This document shows, piece by piece, positions 33,129 to 45,574 of a stretch of DNA of 64,000 nucleotides. This DNA is from Hanleya hanleyi. Lineage: Eukaryota; Mollusca; Polyplacophora; Lepidopleurida; Hanleyidae. The stretch spans positions 1 through 64,000 of the forward strand of contig JAVTVY010019458.1 of NCBI GenBank assembly GCA_036873755.1. The letters are read 5' to 3'. The notes beneath the pieces are model-generated. The model was not told where the DNA came from and searched no databases. It saw nothing but the letters and a program-made list of their open reading frames with translations. Every line of letters starts with the position of its first letter. The stretch's first letter is position 1. A program made the position numbers and the translations under genes.

Positions 33129-34430
33129 TAATTGGATTAATATTTTCCAAGTTCCTTTAATATCCTGATTGCATTGCTTGAATTTGTTTTCGAAGTAGTT
33201 CTTTTTTTGAAGCCGAATAGTACGATTTAATTTGTTCCTGTAAACTCTATAATCTGTATGTGCATTGTCATCCCGACTGCAAAGATACCGTCGATATAAG
33301 CGATTTTTTTTACGGATAGAAGTATTTCATGGGTTATCCATGGTTTAATAATACGCTTAAAAGATGCCTGGATTGTATTCACTGGAAAACAATCATTATA
33401 CACGGAGTTAAATTCGGCCACAAAATTGTCTAACGCAATACTACAATCATCATTTTCACGCACTACAGAATCCCAATTAATATCTTTCATTCTCAGAGCA
33501 AATTCTTCCTTTTCTTCTGGGCTAACTCGTCGATATATTATGTTAGAACACGGAGAATTATATTCCTGTGTGACCTGTAGTAAATGAAAAATCGTGAAAT
33601 GATCAGTTATGTCTGTTAAAAATATTCCCCATTGAAGATTTTCTTCATGACAATTTATGAAAAATGTTATGCGATTTAACTCTTGTAGGTTTAGTAATCC
33701 GCATATTGGAAAAATACTGCGATTTCATAATTTCAAGAAAATCTTTCGATGAGCTATGGATATCAGTTTTGAATAAGTCAATATTAAAATCGCCCATAAG
33801 AATACATTTATTCTGTTCTATGTCAGGTGTTTTAAGCTAAGAAGATAGATGATTGTCGAACACATTCACATTTTTACCAGGGGGTCGGTAGAATATACTC
33901 ACTAAGTATTAGATATCGTTGAAGATCAGTTCTGGAAAGAATGTTTCAAATTCGCCATCATTGTCAAGAAATGATTCCGTACTTTATATGACTTAATAGA
34001 GTTCTTACAGGACAAAACCTCCAGCGTTGATGGAAATGATGTGTATCCAGGAATCTCAAATAACGTTTCAGTCGAGGGATCTAACCAGCTCTCAGAAAAA
34101 CATAGAACAGAGAAGCTGTGCTTCAATTTGTGAATAAATCCTGTAATTTCAGATAAATGTTTCTTTAAGACTCCTGGCATTCATATGTAAAAACGACAGC
34201 GATTGATTGTCAGGAGGGGTTTGAATGTTAGGTTCTTCTGAAAATGATGTCTTTGTGAAGTAATTAGATTGATGGATATCGATACCCCTCTAGTGTCAAA
34301 TTTCATATTTATTGTCGTCCGTTTCAGATTTGCTGTGATCAATATCATTCAACGCAATCGAATTAAAGCATTTAGTGTTAAGGAATGAGAGATCAACACT
34401 GGTATTTGTACTAGTCGGTAGACGCAGGTT
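33127..34430 (-). pseudogene. Older CR1/L2-like LINE copy: endonuclease region
   Basis: On the minus strand from about 34,430: SLKKHLSEITGFIHKLKHSF and LCFSESWLDPSTETLFEIPG (start of an AP-type endonuclease), a deleted middle, GDFNIDLFKTDIHSSSKDFL, and TDITDHFTIFHLL, continuing into the same linker as the younger copy. Stops and a deletion break it. Nucleotide identity to the younger copy is high enough to recognise in every line of 33,127-33,660. Confidence 0.75.
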
Positions 34431-36335
34431 CAGGAAGATCTGCATTAAAAAATGGTAATGCTGTTATTGGCTCCGGGAATGGAACACCCTCATTACCTAC
34501 ATCATGAGTAGACATGATGCTGATCAAGATAAGTACCTGTAGCCTATTTTCATAAAACCGGGGGAAAAAAATAGCAAATGCCAAGTATGTCCAAAAACAT
34601 AGACAGTAACAACTACTGATAATGCAGAAGGAAAACAGTAGAAATAACAAAATAAAATAGACCGATGACAGCATACTGCTGTAGCAGGATGTATGCAAGG
34701 CTCCCTTTGGGAGCGAAAAAATAATAGCATAAGTAGGTAATTGATGGAAATTTGCCATGAAGCATAGTGAAAAATAAGCGCAGAAGCATATATGCTCACC
34801 AGCAGGCTGATGTAGCCAAAAAAAATCACGAATTATTTTATATTATTTATATAAGATAAACGCACACACGCGGCTTCCTAACATGATACTAGTGAATGAA
34901 GACATGACCGGTGTCATACGAAGGCAATAGGGCTACGCCAGCAAGCTGACGTAGTCCGAGAAAAGAAAGGAAGAGGAACAACGAACACAACAGACGCCCT
35001 AGCGTAACACAAGTAATTAATTTATATAATGCATACACTGTTATAAATCACGCCGTAAATTCACAGTTAAAAGTACTGGCAGAAAAGGTGCCAGTACATT
35101 CAACTGTAAAATTACTTCGCACCGTAGTTTACAATTACCGCTTTTTAACAGGCTTTTAACTGTGAAATGTTGCACCGTAATTTATAATTACCGTTTATTT
35201 ACAGGCATTCAACTGTAAATTAGGTTGCATGTAATGCACAATAACCGTATTTTTTAACATCCTTCAAGCTGGCACCCTGGTCTACAATGATCGGTTCAGC
35301 GGCAACTTAGATCACTGGAAGGCCGAACCGGCCATTGCTCTTTCGCGTATTTCAGCTCTTCCTGTTTACATAATCATGAAGGAATCTGTGGAATTATTAC
35401 ACGAATAGTAGGACACAACTGCAAGTTAGATAAAACCAAACCCAAACCGTATTATAGACCGAAAATTAAAGTTAGCCGCTGCGTTCGTTCCAGTGCGTGT
35501 TCTGATAATGCTCTGAATGTTGTATCGTACAACGCAGGTGTCGGATGTTTCTTGTTTCGTTTCGTGTGCAAAGATATGAACCTCCTTTCAGAAGAAACTG
35601 GAATTTTATGTTACGTGTGCGCGAAGTTTACCCATTCCAGTTGATGTCAACTGAAATATCAGTTCAGTGTACAGATTAATGTGTTTACGATTAAATGTAC
35701 TGTAAACTCTAACATACATTTACTGTGAACTAACGGTAATTTATAACAGTGTAACAATAATAGTTAAATTTTGTTATGCCATGAGTCATATTTAACGGTA
35801 TGTGCACATATTTAATTACGTCGAGCAATAACATAAGGCATCGTAAGCAATTTGACGTACCCAACAAAAAAAAACGATATGTACACATGAACTAAATTTT
35901 GTCGTCGCACAATATCATAGGGCTTCACCAGCAAGCAATATTTCAGACCGCATGTATAACTTAGGATCGACAACAACAACAGGATAGCAGAAAGTAAACA
36001 GCGCACATGCAAAACAGTATTGTTACAACGTTTTATCTCCGTATGAATGAAATTGTTGAATTTTTATTCCTAGGGATGGTATAATAAAAACACAGCCAGC
36101 CAGTAGAATGTTAGAAAAGTATAATAGGCAACATTAAATCAGTGTTTGCAATAACTAACAAGCAGAATTTCATATTGGTCAAACCAGGTAGGTCATGGTG
36201 TCAAAGTTTATTACTTAAGAGATCGGCTCGATAAGCAGGAGTCTGGTTATAACAGAAAGTACCTTACATACCTATCTGTCCAATGCCGGTAATCATCGCC
36301 GACGGTCTGGGGACGTACATTAATAATTTGGGTTA
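34431..36335. other. Non-coding spacer with degenerate repeats
   Basis: No gene seen. It contains repeats of 'GCTACGCCAGCAAGCTGACGTA'-like words (near 34,795, 34,930 and 35,925) and the repeat block listed at 35,050-35,260. The short minus-strand hydrophobic frames at 34,411-34,829 show no family motif. Confidence 0.45.
35050..35260. repeat. Tandem repeat, ~70 bp units
   Basis: Three diverged units with 'CACCGTAATTTACAATTACC', 'GTTTTTTAACAGGC' and 'ATTCAACTGTAAA'. Related words recur near 35,700-35,760. Confidence 0.5.
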
Positions 36336-36339
36336 CTAA

Positions 36340-36600
36340 GTGCCATTGTTCCCGCTGCCGCTTGCAGTAGTACAGTTTATCTGTATTTTATGTACGGATT
36401 TCCAATGGTTATTACACATGCGATCTTTATCTAGTGTTTATATTGTGGTTTTGCAATTGTTTTCTTTTATGTATATACTGTTTTATTGTCTTTTTTGTTA
36501 TCTGGGAGGGCACGTCTTATAGGTGCACCGCACCTGTGTGCCCTACCCTGACAATGTCAAAGTCATTAAATAAATAAATAAAAATAAAATAAATAAATAA
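36340..36600 (+). mobile_element. LINE 3' end fragment with (AAAT)n tail
   Basis: A pyrimidine-rich 3' untranslated-like stretch contains a GC hairpin (AGGTGCACCGCACCT, at about 36,520) and GTGTGCCCTACCCTGACAATG, followed by AAATAAATAAATA repeats. This is the typical end of a CR1/L2-type or Jockey-type LINE. No coding part remains. Confidence 0.55.
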
Positions 36601-36954
36601 TAATCCTGGTTCTTACTCGTAGAGTGCACAATCCATGGAGCCGAGGTAATCTGTCGAGTTTCAAGCAGCAGTTCGGTGCGCCGCTCTCTTATCCTGGTTT
36701 GTCATTTAACCGTTGATCGAAGATCGAAGGCTTTTGTGGACATCTTAGATCGAATGACCATGAGCTGTGGATAAAGTATTCGCTACTGGGCTTTAAAACT
36801 TACCGAGGTCTGGCGGTTTTGGTAGAAATATCACGAAACTTCGCCAGAACCGCATTTAAAGTCATTGTGAGTAGCACAAAAGAAAAGTGAGATCCGATGC
36901 CCATTAAAAAATGGTAAGGGTAGCTGTGGGTTCAACGGAGATGGTCTAAGTTAA

Positions 36955-39085
36955 ACATAAAAGAAAACGGATTCATTGGCCGGACTGTCAGTAATGTGCA
37001 GTATAGTGGAAAATGCGACTTTGAACTCCAAATCGAGCGGGAACATGAAATGTATATTTCATGCTGTAACATGTGCAAGTTTCTATGTCGCCATTTAATG
37101 ATGATATTAGGGACAGATCCCGGAGGAAAAAGTTAAAATCACGCTGTTTTTACTCCTACAATATACCAATAATAACAATCAGAACGAGGAGGTTTTTAAC
37201 CTTTGCCATTCCTTACTGTGCTGTGAATCATGAATTAAAATTGATAAATATGATACTAAAACTGAAACGGTTACCATGACAACCAGTTGCTAATTTTATG
37301 GGAGGTTGATTCAGGTGCCAGAATGAGTCCATTTCCAATATTCAATTGGAGTCCAAGAGCTACGGCAATTCAGTCGTATGTCGAAAGCCAAAGGGTTTGA
37401 GCATGTTTGCTACATCAGAGTCTGACAATGTGCGTATTGGAAGTCAAAGCCACTGCATTTTGATTGAAAAATACGATTTTTTCCGATTTGTTTTGTCAAA
37501 TTTTCAACGAAATTGTTAAAACGGGTGTATGATTAGCAAATTGGTAACTGCTCCTCCACATTCGACTTCAACTCGAAGGTCATAAATTGGCCCAAGCATA
37601 TACAGGAGAAAAATGCCATGGTCGATGGTCTCTCACAATTATTTCATCAAAAATGAGGTTAAAATTGCTCCAGGTCATATCACATTTCGCTGAAATCTTT
37701 ATTTCTACGGTTAGGTTATCTTCATAAACTCAGACAACTGACGGTAGCTATTGGACATTCAGCAATACCAAAAATGACGGTGTTCACCCGATTCTCGTCA
37801 CGAAATTTGCTATAAAGTAACCCCTACCCCCTTTTCCAGTGGAGTTTTTTTCTGCACAGACCGAGATTTAGCTCCAAATTCGGGCGCATGTTCGCGCATA
37901 GAGAGGAGAAAACTTCAACGCGTATTTGGGAAATGATGTATTGCACGGTGCAACTTATGCTTCAATGGCCGTTATACTGGCGTCACGTTGACGGCATAAA
38001 TTCCAAAGCAAATTCAACGTATTTTTCCGAATTTGTATTTTCCTTTATTATTTGTTTTCGGTCACTGATATATTTATCTCATACAACGTTTTCTGCTTCA
38101 GTATAGTAATTGCATGTCATTTGTCAGGTTTGTTGTAGAAGAAATGAAGAGAATTGGAAGAAAAAGGAAAACCGAAAGCTTTAAAGTACAGCATAATAGT
38201 GTACGCCACTGATTTTTATTTAGTAAATAAAACTTTCGTGGGCGATTATCAATGAAAAAAATTATTAACTTGCAAAAGTACATCAGGTCAGATTTTGACT
38301 TTTGTTTGTGTAACCCTGTACCAGAAAGTTTTGGAATAAGAAATGATGTTCACGAGGATCTTCTGAAATGTGCGCATCATTTATTTTTCACCTAAATATA
38401 TCGAGGTATACAATAAAATAAGCCTTACCTCTGCTCGTGTTTCTGGGTTGTATTATGAAGACATCCGAGTGCTGGCGTCCATGCCAATGGGTGGTGATAC
38501 GAGTTTGTTTGAAAATCGTTTGCCCCGTGACTGTAGGAGATAAACAAGTGGAGCATGACGCAATTACCCAACCAAAACACGTATTTAGGTAATATTTTAT
38601 TAACAAAATCAGCCAAAATTGATTGTAAAATGGTGTCAATAATAATAATAATCTATTCTCCAAACGAAGGCTTGTGTTATATAAACACGATAGTCTGGCT
38701 TTCATAGAATAAATTATTCACTGCCCCGAGAAATAGTAAGAAACCGGACAAAGAGATAAACGTAAGAGCAACATTGAACGATTTATTATCGACAATCGCC
38801 TTCCCCCAAAAAACTGGTCAATCCATCGTTTTCCCCTTCATAGTCTTCACCCCGTTCCCTCACATTTCACGTGTTTACTTGTCAAATAGCTTAATTAGTG
38901 AATATGGGACATGACGCTTGTGTCTAGGAAAGAATATGTTGGAACATCAATGTGTATAGTATCATGTGAAATATTTCTCTTGTGTGACCCGTTCCTTATT
39001 CCCACCAAAATTGTGTCAGTATCAAAATTGAGTGGAAATTATAGTTCCTTGTTTTATGCACATTTATTGAACAAGGTATTTTTAC
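36955..39085 (-). repeat. Large inverted repeat, arm B
   Basis: Reverse-complement partner of 26,553-30,180 without the foldback element and without the ~330 bp segment. Colinear landmarks include the CTCCGGGATCTGTCCC, ATGTTCGCGCATAGAGAGGA and TAATAATAATAATCTATTCT words. A 73-codon frame at 37,888-38,106 (MFAHREEKTSTRIWEMMYCT) corresponds to the frame in arm A. Confidence 0.8.
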
Positions 39086-40288
39086 AAGGATATTAAAAAA
39101 GTTGTGCTCTGGCGGCATTGGGCCTGGCAGATGGGTGCTATAATTATTTTTCATATTTTCTACTTTGAACCGTCCTTTATATCTAATGCTCGAACAAAAT
39201 TAAAATTCCCGTCTATTTTGTGAGCCACAGTTCTTTGATCGGACTATGTAATGCCGCTTCATCCGTTCGTATGGTCAACGCATTAGGGGAAATGCAGAAA
39301 ACTCTGAGAGATACTGCCTGGTTTAAGCGAGAGACAGAAAAAAGTAGTGGGGAGGGTGTGGGATGGGGGAGTGATCGGACCAGTAATCGTCGATATTAAA
39401 TGTTGCTAATCCTCCACCTTTTTGTCTGGTTTTCTCGTGTCCCAGGGCTGCAAAACATTTTATTCATCGATGAGGGAGATGCCGTATATTTAAATTGTGA
39501 TCTTGGAGATTACATGACATCACGGTGATGTTATCATGCAATACATTATGCCGGCCTGTTTATACATGTGACCAGAATACGTGTAGTTGAGCGAAATATT
39601 TCCTGTGATAAGTCCGATAAAGGAGCTAACTTTCTGTTTCTGAATGGAAATCCTTTCTCGCTGAGTTTGCCCAGAGAAAGGGGGTATGGGTAACATTATT
39701 GTCATGTTTGGCAATCGCGCGAGACCACGCAGAACACATTTACTCGTGACACTTCTCAATGCAAGATTTTGCAACACGCGATCGATAAGCTTAAAATCAT
39801 TAACAATGACGTGGACACACTCAGACACGGCTCTTTTCAGGCTACTACCCAGTGGCACGGACCGATACAGTGTTACGGACAGACGAACGGCTCCTTTTAT
39901 TGTATAGATAGGTATATTAAGGTGGCAAATGTGCCTAAAACGATTTGGAAATTCATTCAAAGAATAATGGTCAGCGAAAAGGATTTTACGTAAAGAGCAC
40001 CCCCATGTCTTGCTGACTTCATTGATAACTGTTGACCGCTTCTCTCTTGCAGGGAACCATCCTGTGTTTTATTTTATTTCAATTGATTCACATTTGGACG
40101 ACGGCTGAATATTGAATAGCCAAGTCAGGGGACAACAATGTGTCTAGACCTGTGCCTTTTTAATGACACAAAGACAAATGACAATAGTTCAGACATGAAG
40201 TATCGACCTATATTCCACAATACAGGCCGATTCTCATGCATCAGTTAGACTGTCGAGTTTTCTCCCCTTTATCTCTTCCCGGTGTACA
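39086..40288. other. Non-coding sequence, no gene recognised
   Basis: A minus-strand frame of 146 codons at 39,520-39,960 shows no recognisable domain or codon pattern. Nothing else is supported. Confidence 0.4.
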
Positions 40289-40460
40289 ACAGGGACTAGA
40301 CCATTATTAAAAATAGTCCCGATCCGTTAGGCAACCTCTGCCAGAGAAGTGAATTGTTTTCACTATTTTTTTCAGTCTCTGTTGCGAGGAATAATTGAAG
40401 GCCAGTGTTAGGTGATTGGAGTATGGTATGTGTATGGTTCCGCTGTGAGTTTGATTTTAA
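40289..40460 (+). repeat. Duplicated segment X, copy 1
   Basis: Matches 42,142-42,320 from ACTAGACCATTATTAAAAAT to GTGAGTTTGATTTTAA, apart from a 12 bp indel and scattered substitutions. It ends exactly where the Penelope fragment at 40,462 begins. Confidence 0.8.
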
Positions 40461-40461
40461 T

Positions 40462-40552
40462 ACAAGCGTCTAGTCCGTCATTCATAATTCAGCCGTCGTC
40501 CATTAAAGAATATCCGCGTCCATAATTCAAAGACCTATTCCATATCCATATA
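40462..40552 (-). mobile_element. Penelope 3' terminal fragment
   Basis: The first ~90 bp of the Penelope terminal repeat (ACAAGCGTCTAGTCCGTCAT...), very similar to 20,027-20,117. It is a short 5' truncated insertion with the conserved 3' boundary, set between repeats X and Y. Confidence 0.8.
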
Positions 40553-40857
40553 ACAAGGATATTCTAATAAGGAGTTGCTAAGAGGGACTATTTGGGTGCC
40601 TGTGCACCGCTTTCTGAAAGCAGAGAAAAAAGCCAAAATTATGACGTCATTTGTACGAGCGCGCATAACTCAAAATTTCGATGGGCGACCCCCGCCAAGA
40701 AGCCTGTCCGGTTGTAGCACTTGAATAAAGTACTTCTTGCCGAAATATGGGAGTCTAGACTCAATTAATGAATCGAGGAGATGCAATTACGTTAACAGTT
40801 TTTAACATTGCCGCCAATGTAAATTGTAATAGTGGTCCGACCCCTAATAGGGTTGCG
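40553..40857 (+). repeat. Duplicated segment Y, copy 1
   Basis: Matches 42,594-42,868 (CTAATAAGGAGTTGCTAAGA... to GGTCCGACCCC). A 29 bp block at 40,767-40,795 is in inverted orientation relative to the other copy. Confidence 0.85.
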
Positions 40858-42141
40858 TTTTCCGCTGCTGTTGGGATCACTTGGTGTTGAAAAATGGACA
40901 ATGGATACGGCAGACCACGCAAAGTTAGGTATTTTTGGTTGAATTATAAAGTGTTTTATTAAAGTGTGAGAAAGGCCAGCCAATGTAAGGGGGAGACGGC
41001 GTGTGGCTTTGTCGTTAGAACATTTGAAGCTATTTTTGTGTGATTTGGTTACGGACTATTGGCGGTTGTTTTCTAAATTTTACAGTTATCTGCTATATAT
41101 ATCGCTCGCTATAATATGCTATTGGGACATGCTTCAAAGTTATGCCTCGAGAATCCCCGTAATTAATCGAGGAATCGGGGGATTCCCATAGCTGTCCTCT
41201 GAAAAGGCCAAAATTATCAGAAATATTGGTACATTGGCCGACAGGGGTAGTGTTCTTTAAACCCCTATTCAGCCCCAGTTGAAGCGGCTCTATTCATCAC
41301 TGCTTCAATCAACCACGTAATGTTGAATGATGACAAGGGACTCCGCTAACAGTGCTCCAGCCGCTAGACGGAGGCTATATTGTATAGTTTTAACTAGACA
41401 AACCTCAATTTTTCCATGTTTTGCATGGATTAATGGACAGTTGGTCATATTTAGCCGGGCTCGAGAACACGAGATAATAGCCGAAGTGGTTAGGGATTAC
41501 CTTCAGTGACTTTTTCCGTGATAATAAAGTGTTTGGCTTGAATAGATACGTTCGTTCTCGGCTAATGGCGAACAAAAATGGCAGAGGTCAACCTTTATTG
41601 GTGTACTTGGTTGTGGGGGTGGGGGTAATAATTCGTTGTATAATTGGAACGCGCTGTTCTTCAGCTGCAACTTCTGTGATTTTATTGGACCAGAAATAGA
41701 TTTCCCGTAAAACAGTTCCAAATTTCACAGTTTCACGATTCTGTTTTTATGATAAAACCAAACTTTAATCTTGAAAATTGATCAAAATAAGCGGTTTTGG
41801 GGGGTACCATTGTGAAAACAAATCACCATAATTCATGAGAAAGGCTAAAGAGGTCGTTTCAGGTGTTGAAATGTGAGCAAATAGGAGGAGCATCTTTGTA
41901 ATTACTATTTGGGGCTCTGGTGATGGTTGCTCCAGTCACACATGATAACATTGTTGACCCATGAATTTGCCCGAGGAAGTGAAAAAGTGTTGTATTCAGG
42001 TTGTGGTACATGAATTCGAAACCCCATAATCCGTCAACCGCTCTGCGAATCTCACTGAAATTTCTCACATTTTCTAGCCAGTTAACAAGGAATACCCATG
42101 CGTAGTTTGAAGGTGATTGAGCAAAATTACCTACTCTAGTA
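40858..42141. other. Non-coding sequence, no gene recognised
   Basis: No open frame with a recognisable motif. A short imperfect palindrome (GAATCCCC...GGGGGATTCCC) lies near 41,150-41,188. Confidence 0.45.
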
Positions 42142-42320
42142 GGGGCTAGACCACTATTAAAAATAGTCCCGATCCGTTAACCCCTTTAAGCAACATCTGC
42201 CAGAGAAGTGAATTGTTTTCAATATTTATTTCAGTCTCTGTTGCGAGGAATAGTTGAAGGCCAGTGGTAGGTGATTGGAGTATGGTATGTGTTTGGTTCC
42301 GCTGTGAGTTTGATTTTAAC
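42142..42320 (+). repeat. Duplicated segment X, copy 2
   Basis: Partner of 40,289-40,460. Here it is followed by about 270 bp (42,321-42,590) absent from copy 1, where the Penelope fragment sits instead. That segment has weak similarity (GTATCTCAGGTACGCTTTTATTGTACCTGTTCATG) to the Penelope terminal repeat. Confidence 0.8.
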
Positions 42321-42593
42321 TCAATTACAACACATATAAGGGAAGTGGGAAGAGGTGCCGACATACTGACTGCGTCACATGACTTCACAGAATAGTCTTC
42401 CGGTTAACCTATTCTAAAGCGCATACCAAGAATCTAACGATCCGTGATATGTGTTGTATCTCAGGTACGCTTTTATTGTACCTGTTCATGTGGCAACTTG
42501 GATGATATGACCACACCACCGGCATAAGCGGTATTAGATACAAATCTAGAGAGCTATGATGGAAATGCTCTGACAACTCGTATATTGGTAATT

Positions 42594-42868
42594 ATAATAA
42601 TAAGGAGTTGCTAAGAGGGACTATTTGGGTGCCTGTGCACCGCTTTCTGAAAGCAGAGAAAAAAGCCAAAATTATGACGTCATTTGTACGAGCGCGCATA
42701 ACTGAAAATTTCGATGGGCGACCCCCGCCAAGAAGCCTGTCCGATTGTAGCACTTGAATAGAAGTACTTCTTGCCGAAATATGGGAGTCTAGACTTAACG
42801 TAATTGCATCTCCTCGATTCATTGCCGCCAATGTAAATTGTAATAGTGGTCCGACCCCAATAAGGTAG
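42594..42868 (+). repeat. Duplicated segment Y, copy 2
   Basis: Partner of 40,553-40,857. The block 42,795-42,823 is the exact reverse complement of 40,767-40,795, and the adjoining 14 bp (CAGTTTTTAACATT) of copy 1 is missing. Confidence 0.85.
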
Positions 42869-43754
42869 ACGAATACAGATTTAATTGCTCGGACTGTCGA
42901 GAGGCAAGATTTTACCTTCTCTCACATTATACAGGTACAAAGGTACGGTTTGACCTGTCCAACTATCGTTAGGGATATCTGTCTCCCTTCACAGTCCAAT
43001 TCTTCACACTGCATATTATTGTGAGAGGAATTTAGATGATTTACTTGAAGAGTATTCATCATAGGAGTTGGAAATTTGGACTGGTTATTTGATATAGTAA
43101 AGAAAAAGCTGTGCCTCAGCTTCATAATTGTCTCGTTTGCTGAAATACTAAATGTTCGAAGTTTGACTATCCAATTTTATCCAGTTTTGTTAAATTGAAA
43201 ACAGATAACATTCCACAGAAAAAAATATCTGAGCCAACTTTGAAAAAGCTGAAGCAATTTTATTTTGTTGGAGGGTTATTCTTCTTCGCAGAGTTAACAA
43301 TTAATGAAAATTATGGAACTTCCTGGAAAATAACTGTTTGAAAATGAAGGGCCATTGTATGAAAAGACAAGCATCTAACCTGAAAAAACTTAATTCCTAT
43401 CAATCTCAATAAATTCGCATATTTGATAACCCAGAACATATAAGCTTACCAATAATATATACATGTTTGTTGATCAAGTTCATAGTTCTCACAATAAGAC
43501 AACAAATGCCAGAAGGAATGTATTTACTCGTGCCACATGCATGCGTAAATTTCTACAAAATTACCTAAAGATTTTTGATCCTTCAGTCTTAGGGATTGAG
43601 TTATAATAAATGATCAACACATCAAATACACCGATAGGTCAAGCAGTTGCAATTTTGACAAAGCAAACATCATTGTCAACTTTAATGAAATGACAAACAC
43701 ACAACAGTAGCAACTGTCATCGATGCAGTGTTCTGACTAGACGTAGCTGTCTTC
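42869..43754. other. Non-coding sequence downstream of the GPCR pseudogene
   Basis: No gene seen; AT-rich. On the GPCR strand this would be 3' flanking sequence. Confidence 0.45.
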
Positions 43755-45102
43755 TCAAGCTACATGTGACTGAATAGTCTTGTGACAGACTACCTTAAGA
43801 CAGATGGCGCGGAATTTACTAATCATAAGTACATAGACAAAAACGTTAGCGGTTGAATTGATAACGTCCAGCGAAGGGAAAATTGAGTGGAGAAGCGACA
43901 ACAGATTCGTATATTGCTTCCAGATGCGGCTGTAAGTAGGTAGAATATTGAAAAGGAGAGCGTGGAAAAAACCTGGCGTGAAGCAAACTAGGAAAATAAT
44001 AGCTATGGCGATGAGCATTCGAGTTATTTTCAATTGCTCCCGATCACGTTTGTCGCTTTTACTCGCGTGTAAACCAGACATGGATTTTCTAGAACGATTC
44101 AGGAGGAAACTGATACAAACGTTCAGAAACAGCACAGAGAACTGGAAAGAAACGAAGAATGACCAGAACAAAGTAGGTATATGCAATGAACAAATCAGGG
44201 TTTGCCTGATAGTATTCAGGGTATTCGTATACAACAATAATTGTGTTAGTTCTCCCGTCTACAGAGACACCATACATGGATTTAAACGCATTTGGCAACA
44301 GTATAGCTGTAATGATATGGAGACAGCGGCGATAATTTTGATCGGATGACGAGTTAATGTGGACATTTTGATTTTCAACGGAAATTTAACTGCAACGAAA
44401 CGTTCGATAGATAAAACTAGTATCAACACATTTGACGTGCGCCCTGCTGCGAGTTGAAGCCAGGATGACGAGATCGGCACATGAAGCTACATCAACATCT
44501 GTAAATATAGCTGCCTATTGAAATAGGATAGGATACTCAAACTCCACCACACAAAAAGTGAGAATCAAGAAGCAAAGATCAGCTACGCTTAACGCAATTA
44601 GATAATAATTAGTGAAGTTGCACAAACTTTCTCTGTTCAAAATAAATATATTAAAGATATTACAAATACACCCAAGAGTCCCTATCGCAGACCGAAGAAT
44701 CATGTCGAAAATAAAACGGGCCATGGTCGCAGCTTCTGAAGACCATAGTAGTGCAGATTCTTGTTTCTCTCATTCTCCAATGCAGTTTGAGTCATTTGGA
44801 CAAGCAGATCTAGTGGAGTCCAAAAGTGCATTGTTGTTAGTTGTAGATCGTTCATGAGTGATACCGGCAGATGGACTTCGGTTTGGTGTCGTACCGATAA
44901 GACTGTTGACTGTATCAGTTACATTTTCCGCCGATGTGAGATGTTCCGTCATTTCAGATACGTATATCGTTCCGTTGGTATACATGTACGTCGCCGTTGA
45001 ATCTTCTTGGGTTGTAGATTGGACAGGACCAATTAATCGCGCACATACTCGTAGATGCCGGAAACTCGTCTGAGCGGATTGTCCTGGAAAGGAAAACATC
45101 AA
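43755..45102 (-). pseudogene. Rhodopsin-family GPCR, FMRFamide-receptor-like, broken
   Basis: In order on the minus strand: an extracellular N-terminus with N-glycosylation sites (NGT, NVT, NDS; 45,102-44,770), TM1-TM2 (LGCICNIFNIFILN; LIALSVADLCFLILTF; 44,724-44,515), TM3 with ERF in place of DRY (VLILVLSIERFVAVKFPLK), TM4, ECL2, TM5 (FQFSVLFLNVCISFLLNRSR), TM6 (IIFLVCFTPGFFHALLF) and TM7 (NSTANVFVYVLMISKFRA, the NPxxY variant of peptide receptors). A TGA lies in frame between the N-terminus and TM1, and frame changes with a further TAG follow TM2 and occur near TM4 and TM5. No introns are needed to read it, so it may be a retrocopy or an intronless gene. Sequencing error is the alternative explanation for the breaks. 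Confidence 0.8.
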
Positions 45103-45570
45103 TAATGCATACCTGAGCTAGGCCCACGACTTCGTCTTTGCGATTTATTCTACGTATCAAATTGCAAACTTATCTGACGTCTTTCTTGAACGGGTTGCAA
45201 TGGTTCGTTCTCATTTATCCAACATGTTATGTACAAGTTGAATGATCGTACCGTGATACACCTTCTGAAAGTATCTATGATGATGCTCTTGAATTATTAT
45301 TGAATGTACACATTAGTAGTAGTAAAACGAGAAATTCATACCAATTTAGATGCGATAACTCTGTTTGTCCAATTTCTGATTATCTCCCCTGATTCGAACA
45401 TTTCTGTCCCTAAATATGTATGAATTTCCCTTTTAGTTACTTCACCGTTAACGGATATCGCACCGGTCAGGACCTGTGACGTCTCATCGGGCCAAAGGTC
45501 ACGCCCCTTGATTAATATGGATGCCCTTCAGTTAGTTTACATCTCCGGGAATGCATGTCTGCGGTAGGAG
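45103..45570. other. Upstream flank of the GPCR pseudogene
   Basis: No gene and no clear promoter element were recognised. Confidence 0.4.
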
Positions 45571-45574
45571 TATT

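Noticed and set aside
34411..34829. Hydrophobic minus-strand ORFs that could be membrane proteins
   Set aside because: Two overlapping frames of similar length over AT-rich sequence and no family motif. Hydrophobicity follows from T-rich codons.
39520..39960. 146-codon minus-strand ORF
   Set aside because: No recognisable domain, no supporting homology that I can recall, and overlapping plus-strand frames of similar quality.
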